A stretch of 64,000 nucleotides of DNA from Euglena gracilis (Eukaryota > Euglenida > Euglenophyceae > Euglenales), in NCBI GenBank assembly GCA_039621445.1, contig CP154956.1, positions 79,604,474 to 79,668,473 on the forward strand. Reading direction: 5' to 3'. Under the pieces are notes generated by a model, which had not been told where the DNA came from, did not search any database, and was given only the letters and a program-made list of their open reading frames with translations. A program made the position numbers and the translations under genes. Of this stretch, positions 42,801 to 55,200 are shown piece by piece. Position 1 is the first letter of the stretch; the number at the start of each line of letters is the position of its first letter.

Positions 42801-45800
42801 GGTGAGCAACTGCATTCCGAGTCTGCAGCACCACTCATTGCATCACTGCACTCCACCTGTCCCACTGTCGGCCTGTGTACAAAACTGGTTACCTGAGCCT
42901 CCCTGGAGCCTCCCTGAAGGCTCCCCTCCAGGGGGGCTCCCTGGAGGCTGGTTACCTGAGCCTCCCTGGAGCCTCCCTGGAGCCTCTCTGGAGGGAGGCT
43001 GGTTACCTGAGCCTCCCTGGAGCCTCCCTGGAGCCTCCGGCAGGTAACCTCCTCGGCAGGATTCCATTTTTGCGGTAGACCCGATACGGCCTGTGCTGAA
43101 AGCGTTGATACTTGCAGTTCGCAGTGTGCATCTGCTGCAGCTCCCCAACGTTGTGCTTTTTTTTTATGCCAACCTGCAGACCTCGCGAAAGGGTCGCCGA
43201 AGCAGCGCTACGCGCAGCAGGACTTCCTGAAGTGGAAGAAGGAGGAGGCCCCGGCCAAGAAGGCCCTCAGCCGGGAGCAGGAGATCTGCCTCCTCAAGGC
43301 GTGGTCCGTCAACCTCGACGGGAAGCTGAAGAAGGTGTGCGGCGAGGGGGGCGGTCTGCGGGAGGATGGGGATGGAGAGGCGGTTGCCCCCGGTCTCCTA
43401 TTTTGCTGTTGCCCTTTGTCCCCAGCAAAGTTGTTGCCCTTTGTCTGGTTTGGCTGGTTTGCTGTTTCGGAGGGGGAGCGCTCAGCTGAAAAAGGTGGGG
43501 GGCCACCTCATCCCATTTTGCCTTTAGCCATGCCTAGGGCATGTTGATCTAATCCGCCGAAAATTGGCTGGCACCCGGGGTCCCGTGTTTTTTTGTTTGG
43601 GTGCCTCTGTGAGGTTTTTGGTTTGTGATGGAAACACACACCTCGGGTGGATGCAGCCAGGTCCCTCACACCCTGGTGGTCTTCAGGCCCCTGCCCTCCC
43701 TCCCGGATGGGGGGCGCGGCCTCTGCTCCCCCCCCCACCCAAACCACTTGGTTGTCTTTTTTTTCCCCAGTTCTGCCTCGGTTTCCACACTCCCCTCCCC
43801 TCTGACGTTTCGTCGTTGGTGTTTCTAATCGCAGCGGCTCCCTAAGTCCCGCCCTCGCCAGCCCCCAGTCACATGTTTCTTCTTGCCTCTTGCCTGCAGT
43901 ATCCCATGACACATCCACGGTGCTGCATCTGCTGTCTCAGCACCTCATTGCATCACTGTCCACTCCCCTGTCCCACTGTCTTCCCTGGCCTCCCTGCCTC
44001 CCTGGAGCTCCCTCCTGACCTGTCCTCCGGAGCTGCCTAACCCCCTGGCCTCCCTGGAGCTCCCTGGGGGCAGCCTCCCAGTTTCCCTCCCTGAGCCTCG
44101 GCCTCTCGGGGGGCTTGAGCGCATTTCGTTCCGTTCCCTGTGCTGAGGTGATACTCAAGCCGCCTTGCCGCGGCCTCCGTTGTGCTTTTTTTTTATGCCA
44201 ACCTGCACCTCGCGGGGGGGCGGCGCAGCGGCGGCGACCCTGGCGTGGGAGGATCCGTTGCCGCCTCCGCCTCACGGCTGTTGCCCTTGTCCCCAAAGTT
44301 GTTGCCCTTTTCTGGTTGTCTGGTTGGTTCGGGGGCGGTGTTTTCTGTCCGATCAAAGTTGTCAATGTCCCTCTCCTCTTCTTCCTCTTCCTCAGCTTTT
44401 TCTCTTCTCACCTTCTCTGCTCTCACCCTATTTTCTGAATGAATAAGATTTTCTTGGGGGAGCAGAAAGAAGACAGGCAAGGGAAGTGGAGGAAGCAAAC
44501 CCTGATTTCACAGCTGGATCTCTGCAAAGTGTTTTTTTTGGTTGTTTTTTTGCATTGCATTTTCCTTCTTGAGAAGCGAAGCTCCATGGTATTTTATGAG
44601 TTTAATCCTTAACCCTCCTGTTGCACAAATCTCTTTTGCGAAGGCGTGCCCCTCGTCCCATCCCTGCAGACCACCAGCAGCACTGGGCCCCCGTCTCAAG
44701 CAGGGTCGCAGGCGGATACCTCTGAACCGGAAGATTCGGGGACAAGACCGTCAGACGACGCCGGTGTGCCCTGTTGCAGCTCCTTGGGACAGGGGTTGTT
44801 CCAGCAAGCTGACCCCCCCCCCCAAAGATCCCTGGACCATTGACCTGGTAGAAGGCTTTCAGATTTCAAATCATACCGTTGACAGGACCTCAGAATTATC
44901 AGTGTCAAGTTTGCAGCTCAACCTTGTCACATTTCAATGTGCTCCGCAGTTCCCCCACTGGGCTGATTTCCCCAAGCGGCAAGCGGCGGCTGATCGAAGG
45001 GTTTGGGGGCACCCGGGCAGTATCGCAGCTGTCCCATGTGCCTCGCAGATGCGCCGTCCACGCCCGGCAGCACCTCAGGGAAGTCGTATGTCCCGGCCCT
45101 CCAGCACCCGGGGCAGGACTGAATGGGACCCTTGGAAACCCCACGGTGGAGTGCCTCCAGGCCTTCCCATACAGCCCTGACCCCACAGCTGGCAGCGCTG
45201 CGAATGGCATCAAATTCCGTCTTTGCGGGGGCTGCAGGTCCCTCAACCCGAACGCCAAGGAGTGGAAGCCGACGTTCACGCTGCCCCCGGCGGCAGTCAA
45301 GAAGTCCGCGGCTGCGGCTCCCGCCGCCCCCGCCGCCGCCGCCTCGATCGTGCACACCACGCCCCTCGTCCAGCCCCCGCCCACTGCGGCCGCGACCGCC
45401 GCCGCCGCTGCGGCCGCTGAGGTGCCCCCCGAGCGCGGTGCAGTCAATAAAATGGGCTGCAGTTTGAGTTTTTCAACGTTTTGCATTTCTGTGATGCTTG
45501 TCCAAATTATTTCATATCATGGGATAAAGTTCTGGTTGCATGAAAGAGAAGCAATAAATAAGGATGTTGCACACATAACAGTTTGGTCTTTCACAGTGTG
45601 TCTTTGCTATGCTGAAAAACTGCTGTTTTGCATTTTTTTTTTTTGCACTGCAGTTACATTTGGGGGGGGGGGTCATTTCCCATGGTCAGCTGCATGAAGC
45701 CAGGTTTGAATGTACCATCAGTGCACGTGTGTTAATTCTTCCCAATGTCCTCCCCTCGCCGCATTTTTTTTTGCTGTGTTTTCACCAAATCGGTGCGACT

Positions 45801-48800
45801 GCCAGGAAAGCAACTCGGTCGCATCTGCCCCAGAGAGCGCTTTTCCATTTTCCCACATCCGGTCTGACCCTTCAGGTGGGGGCTGCGGAGGAGAACGGCC
45901 AGAGTTCGGAGTGGCGGCCGTCGCTAAAGGTGCCGCGGGACCAGCCCGTCATGCACAGCCTGTCCAACAGCCTGGCGAACCGCCTCATCAGCAGCGAGGG
46001 CTTCGCCACAAGCATTGGTGGGGATCGGACCTACTGTGTGCCCCCTGCGCTTCTATGTCAAGCTTGTTATTTTTTTGAGACCAAACACCCGCCAACAAGC
46101 ACTGTGCAAGTGCCGTGGAATGGGAAAGACGATCAACCATTTTGCATTCTGTGGCAGTTTTTTTTTTGCATTTTTGGTATTTTTTTTTGTCTGAAACCAT
46201 TGCCCCTATGGAATTTCGCTGAAAATTGCTGAAATTTGAGTGAAAATTTTCAAAAGTGTGTCGAAAAATATACGCAATTTGGGTCCTGATTTTGATTCTT
46301 CTCCCAAATGTAACCCTCTCCCCAATGTGAACCTGTCCCTTAGGGTCTGAAATTCCGCCAAACATACAACCAAGAGGTTTATTCAGGAAGGATCGCATAT
46401 TTCATGGGGCAGCGATACCATCTATGTTTTTTTTTTTGGCAGTCTCATACCAGTGGGTCCCTGCGGGGCCACAATTACTGAGGCCGGCAACATCACGCAG
46501 GTAATTACACGGGATTAAATGCGACCATTTTAAGCGGGCTTTGTCTCAAGTCCTTTGGCCCAGTGCTCTGCCTGCGGAACTTTTCCAGAAAAGAGGCTTA
46601 GAGAAAAGAGGCTCAAGGAGCGGTTTTGTACATCGGGGAAGCGATTTCCTCTCGAAGAAACCCGTCTGACACTTCCAAAGAACTGAACACTTCCAAAGAA
46701 GGGCACACAAAATGCAGAATGCCGGTATTCTCCAAGTTCCGGGCAGGGAGCGCGCTGTCAAACCCCACGGCAAATGCTGACAACAACTGACAACAACACC
46801 CTCCCCTCATATCGGGAGCCGACGGAATTGCCGTGGGCTCCCGATATGAGGGCAGGATGTCCAAGTTGGATGACGCCCCAGCATGTGGGTGTGGTGGGTG
46901 CCCTGGGAGTCTTTGGACCTCATGATGAGGGTGAGGGGGTGCTATGGTCAGGAAGGGGTAGGGCATTTTGACCCTCCGGGGGGGGGTCAAAACGGGCTTG
47001 CAACAGACCCACCCACGAGTTTGTTCCCAATTGAGTGGACCCGTCCACTGAGTTGGGAACCACACCTGCTGGGGTCATGGACTAGAGTAACCGGTGCGTC
47101 GCCACGGTGAAGGAGACCCCCCCCCCTAACTAAAGTGGGCGCTTGGTGACTGGCGTCGTCAACAAGGTAAGTCCCGCCAGGCTCCGGCCACCTCCACGCA
47201 CACAGACAAAAAGGGCCAGAGGCGAACAACAGCGCCAGGCCAGAAGAAGGGATAAAAGGCACCAAAAAGACAGCCACAGTGCACACAGGGGGGTGATAAA
47301 GCCAATTTCCTCTTGAACTTGGCCATTTTGCCAACGCCTTCGATGCCGGGGGTGTGATCGGCAGGCACCGGGACCCAAAACTGACCCCCCTCTTTAGGGG
47401 GTATGTCTGCTATGGGCAGGCACCCCACACCACAAAACGCCCCTTTGGGGTAAGTAAAAAGAAGCCTGATCACAGATGTTTTTCTTTTGCCATGTTTATT
47501 GTGAATTGCACATACATTATTTATATATATTGTTACATATATTTCAATGCATCTTTACATTTGCACACAATTTTGTCCTCCTATCTTCATTGGAGTATTC
47601 ACCAAACTTTCAAAGGGAGGCATTGGACCACAACAGATCCACCAACCTGCAACAGAAGCAAAATTAGATCCGGCTGTGAATGTACATCCAAAGCTGTATC
47701 TAGACGTTGGTGAAAATTAGCGACCTTGGGCGGTGTTCATTTTAGGTCATTTTTTCCCAGCCAAGAGATGTTTCTTCAGGTTATTTTTTGAGGTTTTTTT
47801 CATTCGAGGCCAAGTGAGATATACACCCCCCCCCCTCAACAGGCCAACAGGCCTTCTGGTGCAGCCCTGCCTCAAGGGTGCTTTATATGGTTCAAAAATA
47901 ATTCTGCCGTTTTCATTTTGCCCCAGTGGATGTGTTTTGAACCAAAAAGGTGCAACAGCCACTAACGCTGCCCAACCGCATCCACTAATGTGGCCTTCAG
48001 TTTCCGTCAGAGCTGTCCTTGTCGTTGTGCAAATATTTAAGAATGTGTTAAACCAGGTGTTGCGCAATAGAATTTGACTCCACCCCCTGGGTTCAGCCAG
48101 CCAGCAGCCTTTTTCCAGCCAGCAGACTTTTTGCAGCACTGGTCCCCCTCCCCGACATCAGCAAGATTTACTACTTTCCAGCCCGTTGGGCGGCTGGACG
48201 GTGGCGGATTTTTTTTGCTTTCGGGGGTGAAACAAATGGTCCAAAATGGGCAAAATGGTCAAATATGGGCAAAAATGGGTCGGAAAGAAGCTGTCCAGAA
48301 CATTTCTGGGTCAAAAAAATCAAATTTTTCTTGCATAATTGGCATTTTTCGACATTTTTTCGATTTTTTGGTACCCCCCCCCCCAGGTCAGGCCCAGCTC
48401 CAACCCAGAACCCCCCATGGGCAGGGTCAGCCAAGCAGCCTTTTTCCAGCCAGCCCACATTTCCAGCCTCTGAGACCCTCTGGACCCCTCCACGCCTGGT
48501 GTTAAACCTCAATTCTGGTTCAGTGGGGGTGGTCCGGCTTGTTGAACCAGATGGGTGATGGGTGGGATGCTCTGGAGTGTGGAGGCACAACTTGAACCTG
48601 CATTCCTCTCCGTCCAGCCCATTTGTGGATCAAGGCGCCGCTGGATTTGAAGGATTTTGTGTACTATATCGACCTGGAGAGTGTGCAGGACGAGACGGAG
48701 GCACTGCACCACCCCATTTATGCGGACGGGACCCCCGTTGCGGAGCCCATGCCCATGCCCATGCTGGGGCTAGACGGGCGTCCCTACTGTGTGTCCAGCC

Positions 48801-49192
48801 CCCCCCCACCCCAGGCACACGCGCGCATGTGCACACATGTGAATGTCAATTTTATTTGTTAGTTAAACGCATGTGCCCATGGCACTGTCGCTGGCCAACT
48901 GTTGGGCGACCGGTTCCATCCGCTCAGTGTGATTGACATGGAAGTGAAACAATGCGACGTCCGACATCCATTGAATGCACATCTGTGCCCCACCCATCTG
49001 GTATCGCAGCACCATTGCCCTCCGCAATGGTTGGGTGCCTCGCCGCCCCTTTGCAGCAGCCTACGGCCAGCCCGCCTACAACGGTCCTCCGGGGCCAGTC
49101 CCCTCCTCCCCCAGCAACCCGATGGCGGGCGTTGCAGGCGCCTATCCGTCTTCTGGGTATCCCCCGTACCACAGTGGGTACGGGACCCCTAC

Positions 49193-49231
<39 letters not shown>

Positions 49232-52200
49232 TGTGTTGTGTGTGCGCACACGTGTGAATATCTGTTGCGCGTGTGTGCACGCGTGTGCTTGCGCGTGTGT
49301 GTTATGTGCACAGGGGCACAGTCGATGTGATCAAAGGCAACAAAATGTCTTCAACACAACCAGATTCTGGATGATGCCTGATGATGTCTGGATCACAAAA
49401 TCTGTTTCTGCAGGCCGGATACGGCGGGGCTGCCATGCCCAACACGATGGCGGGGGGCCCGGCCCGGATGCCCCGTATGGCCCCGCCCGTGGGGCCGCCG
49501 CCACACATGGGCCATCCTGCAGATATGGGGCAAGGTGTGCCATAGACCCTCGCCGTCACCCTTCCAGGCTTCTTTTTAAGTCAGAAGACCCCCCTCCCCC
49601 CCCGGGGGGGGAGGGGGGTGGGTGGGTCTGGGGCCAGACCCTCAAGAGGGGTCCCGGGCCAGAGGCCTGGGTGTGAGTTTCGGCACAAAGCGCCTACAAT
49701 TTTTCGGGAAATGCCCTCAGACGGCCCAATTGGGGGGGGGTCCCCCCGGGGGCGGGGTCCCGTGCCGGGCTGGGTGGGTGGGAGGGAACCCCCGGGGTCT
49801 TAAAAAGAAGCCTGCACCCTTCCTCTCATGTTAGTGTGTTTGTGCACATGTGCCCATTGGCCCCATCGCAGGCGTCCACCCCCACGCCGCCTACCGGGGT
49901 GGTGGCTACGGCTACCCTTCGGCCGCCGGCGCCGCCCCCGTTTCCCCGGCGTCCAGCGGGTCTGGGGGGTGGCAGCAGGTGTCCCCTTTCCCTCACTGGA
50001 CCCGGCTGCCGCCAGGGCTGCATGTGGATCCCCGACTCCCTTTGGTTGGTGGGTGGGGGGAGGCTGTTGTGGGTGGGAGACCCCCCCCCCCCATTCGACC
50101 ATTCGACCCCCTATCTCTCGGATGTGGGGTCACCCCACCAGGCTTTCCCATACATCCCTTGGCTGCCACTCAGGGATTATTCACAGGCCGGACCCCCTCC
50201 CCCCTCCTGGAGGGTATTTCCTATAGGGTCTTGTGGGTGCCCGAGGGGGGGGAGCAGGTTGACCTTTTTTTTATTATATTTTTTTTCGGTGCAAAGCGCC
50301 AAAAAATATTGTCCCCAGCCCCCAGCCCCAAAGAAACTGCCAGCCAATCACTGGCACGGCCCCACTGAGAGCAGAGTTTTTTTCCTGAACTGAACCTTTC
50401 CATGCTGCAAAACAAACCCAGCCTCATGCAAAGGGGGCGATGCAATCCACGCTGCGGTGGACAGCCTGGACCCCATCTTTGGGAAATGCATACACTCCGT
50501 TTCACAGATATTCGCGTGGCACCGTTTCAAGATTTTTTTGCATGGTCATTTTTTTTTGGTTTTTCTTTGCAGCAACCATGACTTCAGCTGTGTGCCTCAT
50601 TGAGGTTACGGACATATGCCGCGCTGTCGCCTGTGAAATACCCATCAAAAAGTCTCCACTCATTCTCCACGATTCCCCTTCCATCCCGACTCCCACACGC
50701 TCCGCACACGACAAGCTAAAATTTGTAAGCAGCTCACACCTCCGAACCCTGAGGAGTTGGGCTCTGGAACTTGGCTGGCTGGATTCCCTGTGAAACGGCC
50801 GTTTTGAGTGGGAAAATGTTTTCAACAAACTTGCCGTAAAACCTCCCCCAAAAAAAAGCCGCACCATGCGGGAACATCTGTGAAACGGAGTGTATGCATT
50901 ACTCGATGGTGCTCTTCACTGCAGCATGTGCTGCCCCCTTGCATGAGGCTGGTTTTGTTCTGTAGTATGAAAGGGTCAGTTCAGGAAAAAATCTCCTTTC
51001 GGGGCTGCCCTCGCTTTTGCACAGTGTACTGCAGCAGAGCTGGCGGCGGCACTGCTGCGTGGGGGCGATGCAGTGTGCACACACCATCAGGCACCTATAG
51101 CTAAAATGGCCTAAAATCACCTATAATCGCCTAAAATGGCCTAAAATAGGAAAATTTTTCTTGCACAACAATTTTTTGTGTGAAGGACTGTACATCCAAA
51201 AAAGCAAAAAAGCATGCAAAGTCCATGAACACTGGATCAAACAATGGGAAGCTCAACAAATCTTAATTCATACCCAGAGAGGGATTCTGAACAATAAGAA
51301 TTTACGGCAATGAAAATTTTCAGAAAAAGCGTTGGACAAATATTAAAATCTTTTTTGCGCTACCAAAAAAGCGCCCAGTTTTTTGTATTTTGTGAAACCT
51401 TCACCATTTTGTGGGATTTCGCAAAAAAAGTCATTTTTCTGAAAGATGATGTTTTTGCCTGATGAAATTCAATTTGATCTTGGCATTGTTTCAGCCATTT
51501 TGGGCCTTTTTTAGCATACAGTGTGGCTAAAAATTACGGAAGACAGAAATTTTGGCAAAATCCAAAAAATTTGCCATAATTTTTTTTCTCGTAATTTTCT
51601 CACTTCGTCGGTTTCCGACGCCCTCTTGGGAAGCCGCAAGCACAATGCTGGGATGGCCATGCTTTGACTCCTCAGAGTCAATGAAGACACACCGTGTCTT
51701 CGTGGTCAGCAAAACAACTGTCACGCACAAACTCGTCACAGCGAACGCATTTACGGGCTGTTTGTGTTACATTCACAAGGATGTGTGGGCTCAGCACGAA
51801 GGGATGCTTTGAGCCAGGGTGGTTCTTAAGCAAATAAAAAAAATTCCGCTGTCACAGCACATTCAGTGAAAAATCCACAGAGAAAAATGACCTCCTTCAT
51901 CGCCCATCCACCCAAAAGGGCAAAAAATGCGTTTTGCGACGTTTTATTTTTGGACTCCGTTCAAGTCCTAGGTTGGCTCTTGGCTGTCTTGAGAAATAAA
52001 GAAAACCTATCCCGTCCCTCATGGAAAAGAAAACTAAAAATTCCTTCTTTTAATAAGCAGAGGGAAGAAAGAATTTTTTTTGGAAAAAACCAGGTTTTGC
52101 CAAAATTAATTTTCCAAAATAAAAATTTTGCCAAAATTTTTTTTCTCGTAAAAATTTTTGCCGTAATTTTCGTCTTCCGTAATTTTTAGCCACACTGTAA

Positions 52201-55200
52201 ATGAGAGAGGGCCCCCCTTTTGAACGGACCCCAGTGCAAAGGAAAGGGAGCCCGAGGATACCTCTCTGACTAGAATGCCTGGTCCAAAAAGGAAATCGGG
52301 CAGAGCAGGGGGATATGTACCATGTGTATGCTCTCTGCTCTTCTTGATGAGGAAATAGCATTAGAGCGGATCCTGTTAGTATTTTCTAACGGGTTCCCTT
52401 TCCCTCTCCACTGGTGGTATTCTTTATTCGTTATCCTATTTTATTTTGTTTAAGTCTGGATTCCCATTCTTGAACAACTCTTTTGTCCGTTTTCTTTATC
52501 TGATCTGTGTTTTGCCTTGGGGAATTGGGCAAAATTGTTTTCCTGTCACTCCAATTTTCCCTACCCAAGTCAGTCCGCACAAGGTGAAAGCGAGGATGGC
52601 AGAGATCAAAGGGCAACGCTGAGAGAAATTCCTCTTCTCCGTGTTTGTTCTCCCCTTTGGGGAAACTTAATACTAAAAAGAACAACACACTCATAAATAG
52701 GAGAGAAGCTCATTCATAATTTTTCATGGTTGTTTGGGTCATTTGATCACTCGGCGTGATTTGTGGTTTTGGAAAGTCCCAAAAATTTTCTGGTTCGTGC
52801 TTTGAAGGAATCCCCGGTACCTGACGAATGAGCATTCTTTCAATTAATATTTCCCCAACATCGTTCATCTTTTTTTTTTTGCAAAACAGACATCGTTGCA
52901 CACCAAAAATGATGAGAGTAAGAAAAAATACAGCTGTCCAAACCTTCAAAATTCAGCCACCAAAAGAAGGTTGGGGACTGTGGATTTGGGGACTGATATT
53001 ATTATTAGTTGGGATAAAAAGAGTTGGGCCACGTGGGGCTGTGCTCCTCCACCAAATACACTGTTCGCCGTCCACATTAACAAAAGACACCAAAAGTCAT
53101 TACCTAAATGGCTTCAGTTATTATTACTGAACAAGAGAAGGTTTGCACACGTTATGATTCAGTTTTCGGGACAAAAATGACGCAGAATTATGATTTTCAG
53201 AACCAGGTTTTGAATAGTGCTGAGCTCTTTACATTGCGCGTTTTTCCACTGTGAAACCGAAAACGTGGCTCAGGAGTAGGGACGGATTTTTGGGAAGAAA
53301 AATTTGGTGCATTTTGGTGCTCATTTTCAGCTCCAAAACAGCTTTCCCGGCTCCGGGAGGCCCAAAAACATCGTTTTGGACAATTTTTTTTTGATTGTTT
53401 TTGACTTCTTTGACCTTTTTTTGACCCAAAACCCATGGGTTTTGGGCCAAAAATGGGGAGCCGGGGGGGGGGGGTGAAAACGCTCATTTTCGGCTCAAAA
53501 ACAAGTTTTTCCGGCTCTGGGAGGCCCAAAAAACATCGTTTCAAGCCAAATTTTTTTGGGGGGGTTTCGACTTTTTTGACCAGTTTTTGACCCAAAGTCC
53601 TTGGGTTTCGGGCCAAAAAGGAGGGGCAGGGGGGCGAAAAACGCTCATTTTGGGCTCAAAAACAGGTTTTCCGGGTCCGGGAGGCCAAGAAACATCGTTT
53701 CAGGCAAAACAAATTTCCGACTTTTTTCCGACTTTTTTTTTACCCAAAATGACCGAAAACGGCTGTCAAAACAGGCCAAAATTGTACGAAATGGCTAAAA
53801 TCGGCCGAAAATGGCCATAACTCGGGCAAGGTGGGGAATTGCGGGTTAATCAAAATACGGTTAGATAGGGCAAGTTAAGGGCTTTAATTTAGGTCTCTGG
53901 ATTTTGCATTTGATCACCCACCATTGTTGAGCAATTTTGGAAGAATTGATTTTTGACCCCCCCCCAAAACGGCCAAGTCGCAGGCCTGCCGCACTGTTTT
54001 GGGCCAGAAATCGACCATGTTTCGGGCTGGGCAGGAAATCAAAATACTATTAGATAGGGCGTTCCAAGGGCTTCAATTTAGGTCTCCGGACATTTCCTTT
54101 GATTTTGCTTCATTTCCGCGATATTTTGGAAACATCGGTTTTTTGACCTCGAAAACAGCCCAAAATGGCCCTGAAACGGGCCAAAATTGGCCGAAAAATG
54201 GCTGTAACTCAGGCTACATGAAGAGTTGGGGGAAAAGTAAACCATGATTGGATAGGGCATTCCAAGGGCTTCATTTTTGCTCTCCGGACATTTTCTTTGA
54301 TTTTGCTTCATTGTCGAGATATTTTGGAAAACCCGATTTTTTTGCCCCAAAAACGACCCTCAAAACACACCGAAATGGCCGTTTTGGGCCACAAAAGCGC
54401 GCCGGAACACGGGCCAGGCGTGTCGGCGGCCAAAACGGCGAACGCGGGGCGACAGAGGGCCTCCGGGGGTACATTTCGTCAGACTGACATTTCCGGAAAT
54501 AATGTACGTTTTCTCGAGGTATTTTCGAAAAATCGATTTTTTTGACCGATCTTTGGAACCTTGCAAAATGGCAGAGCCAGACGAGGGGGGGCAATCCTAC
54601 CCAGTTTGGACCCCTTCGCGGGTGAATAACTCGAGCCTGGCGGGGAGTTGGGGGTCAAACGGAGGTGATTCGGAAACTGGAAATCCAGTAGCTCGTGACT
54701 GAAAAAAAATTCCGGGAACGGAGCCGGGATCATGGTAATAATCCGCCGGTTCTCGAGGCGGCCCCGACCCGGGGGGAGCGGCGGGGGGGGGGAGGGCGGG
54801 ATCCGACCCCCCTTTTCCCCAGGGATAAGGTTCGTTCTTACCCATAAAGGGATAAGATCTCAGCGACCCCACCTTTACCTTAAAATGGCCTAAAATGGCC
54901 AAAAATGGTTTAGGCCTAAAATGGCCAAAAATGGTCTAAACCTAAAATGGGAAATTTTTGGGCTTCACTATAGGTGCCTGCACACCATCACCATGCCCAT
55001 TGGCTGGCAGGGGCTTTGGGGCTGGGGGTTGGGTTTGACCCACAAAATTGTTGTTTTTTTGGTTTTATTCCTATTAACGCCATTTGTGGACAAAGATGGG
55101 GCATCAATTTTTTTTTGGTCTTTCTACATCTTTGTAATCTTTTTTGTTTTAACCCCCCCAATAAGTGCACAGTGCCCTAATTATGCGCAGTGCCCTAATA

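Larger units (their letters stand above)
42090..43468. repeat. tandem duplication, copy 1 (contains the 43,180 exon)
   Basis: Begins GGAGCGCTCAGCTGAAAAAG. It ends where the same words restart at 43,469. Shared landmarks include GCCATGCCTAGGGCATGTTG, GTATCCCATGACACATCCAC, TTTTTATGCCAACCTGCA and AAAGTTGTTGCCCTTTGTC. It carries the intact exon. Confidence 0.85.
51090..54978. mobile_element. 3.9-kb insertion with 11-bp TIRs and ~10-bp target duplication
   Basis: Starts GGCACCTATAG and ends CTATAGGTGCC. CACACCATCA directly flanks both sides. CTAAAATGGCC repeats follow the left end and precede the right end. A target duplication of 9-11 bp is typical of Mutator-like elements (established knowledge), but no transposase is visible. 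Confidence 0.75.
50290..55045. mobile_element. inverted-repeat element interrupted by a 3.9-kb insertion
   Basis: The left arm (50,310-50,530: CCCCCAGCCCCAAAG ... AATGCATACACTCCGTTTCA) is inverted at 50,866-51,089 and, after the insertion, continues at 54,979-55,045 (GCTTTGGGGCTGGGGG). A 72-codon open frame lies between the arms. Confidence 0.75.

Noticed and set aside
29720-47260. Similarity of 29,700-29,920 and 47,030-47,260 (GGGAACCACACC, GCCAGAAG) as a shared gene or RNA
   Set aside because: Only short words agree, with no collinearity that I could follow by eye.
51552-51812. 86-residue frame in the Tc1/mariner-type element as a transposase
   Set aside because: Too short, with no helix-turn-helix or D-D-E/D spacing visible; its start is the TIR itself.
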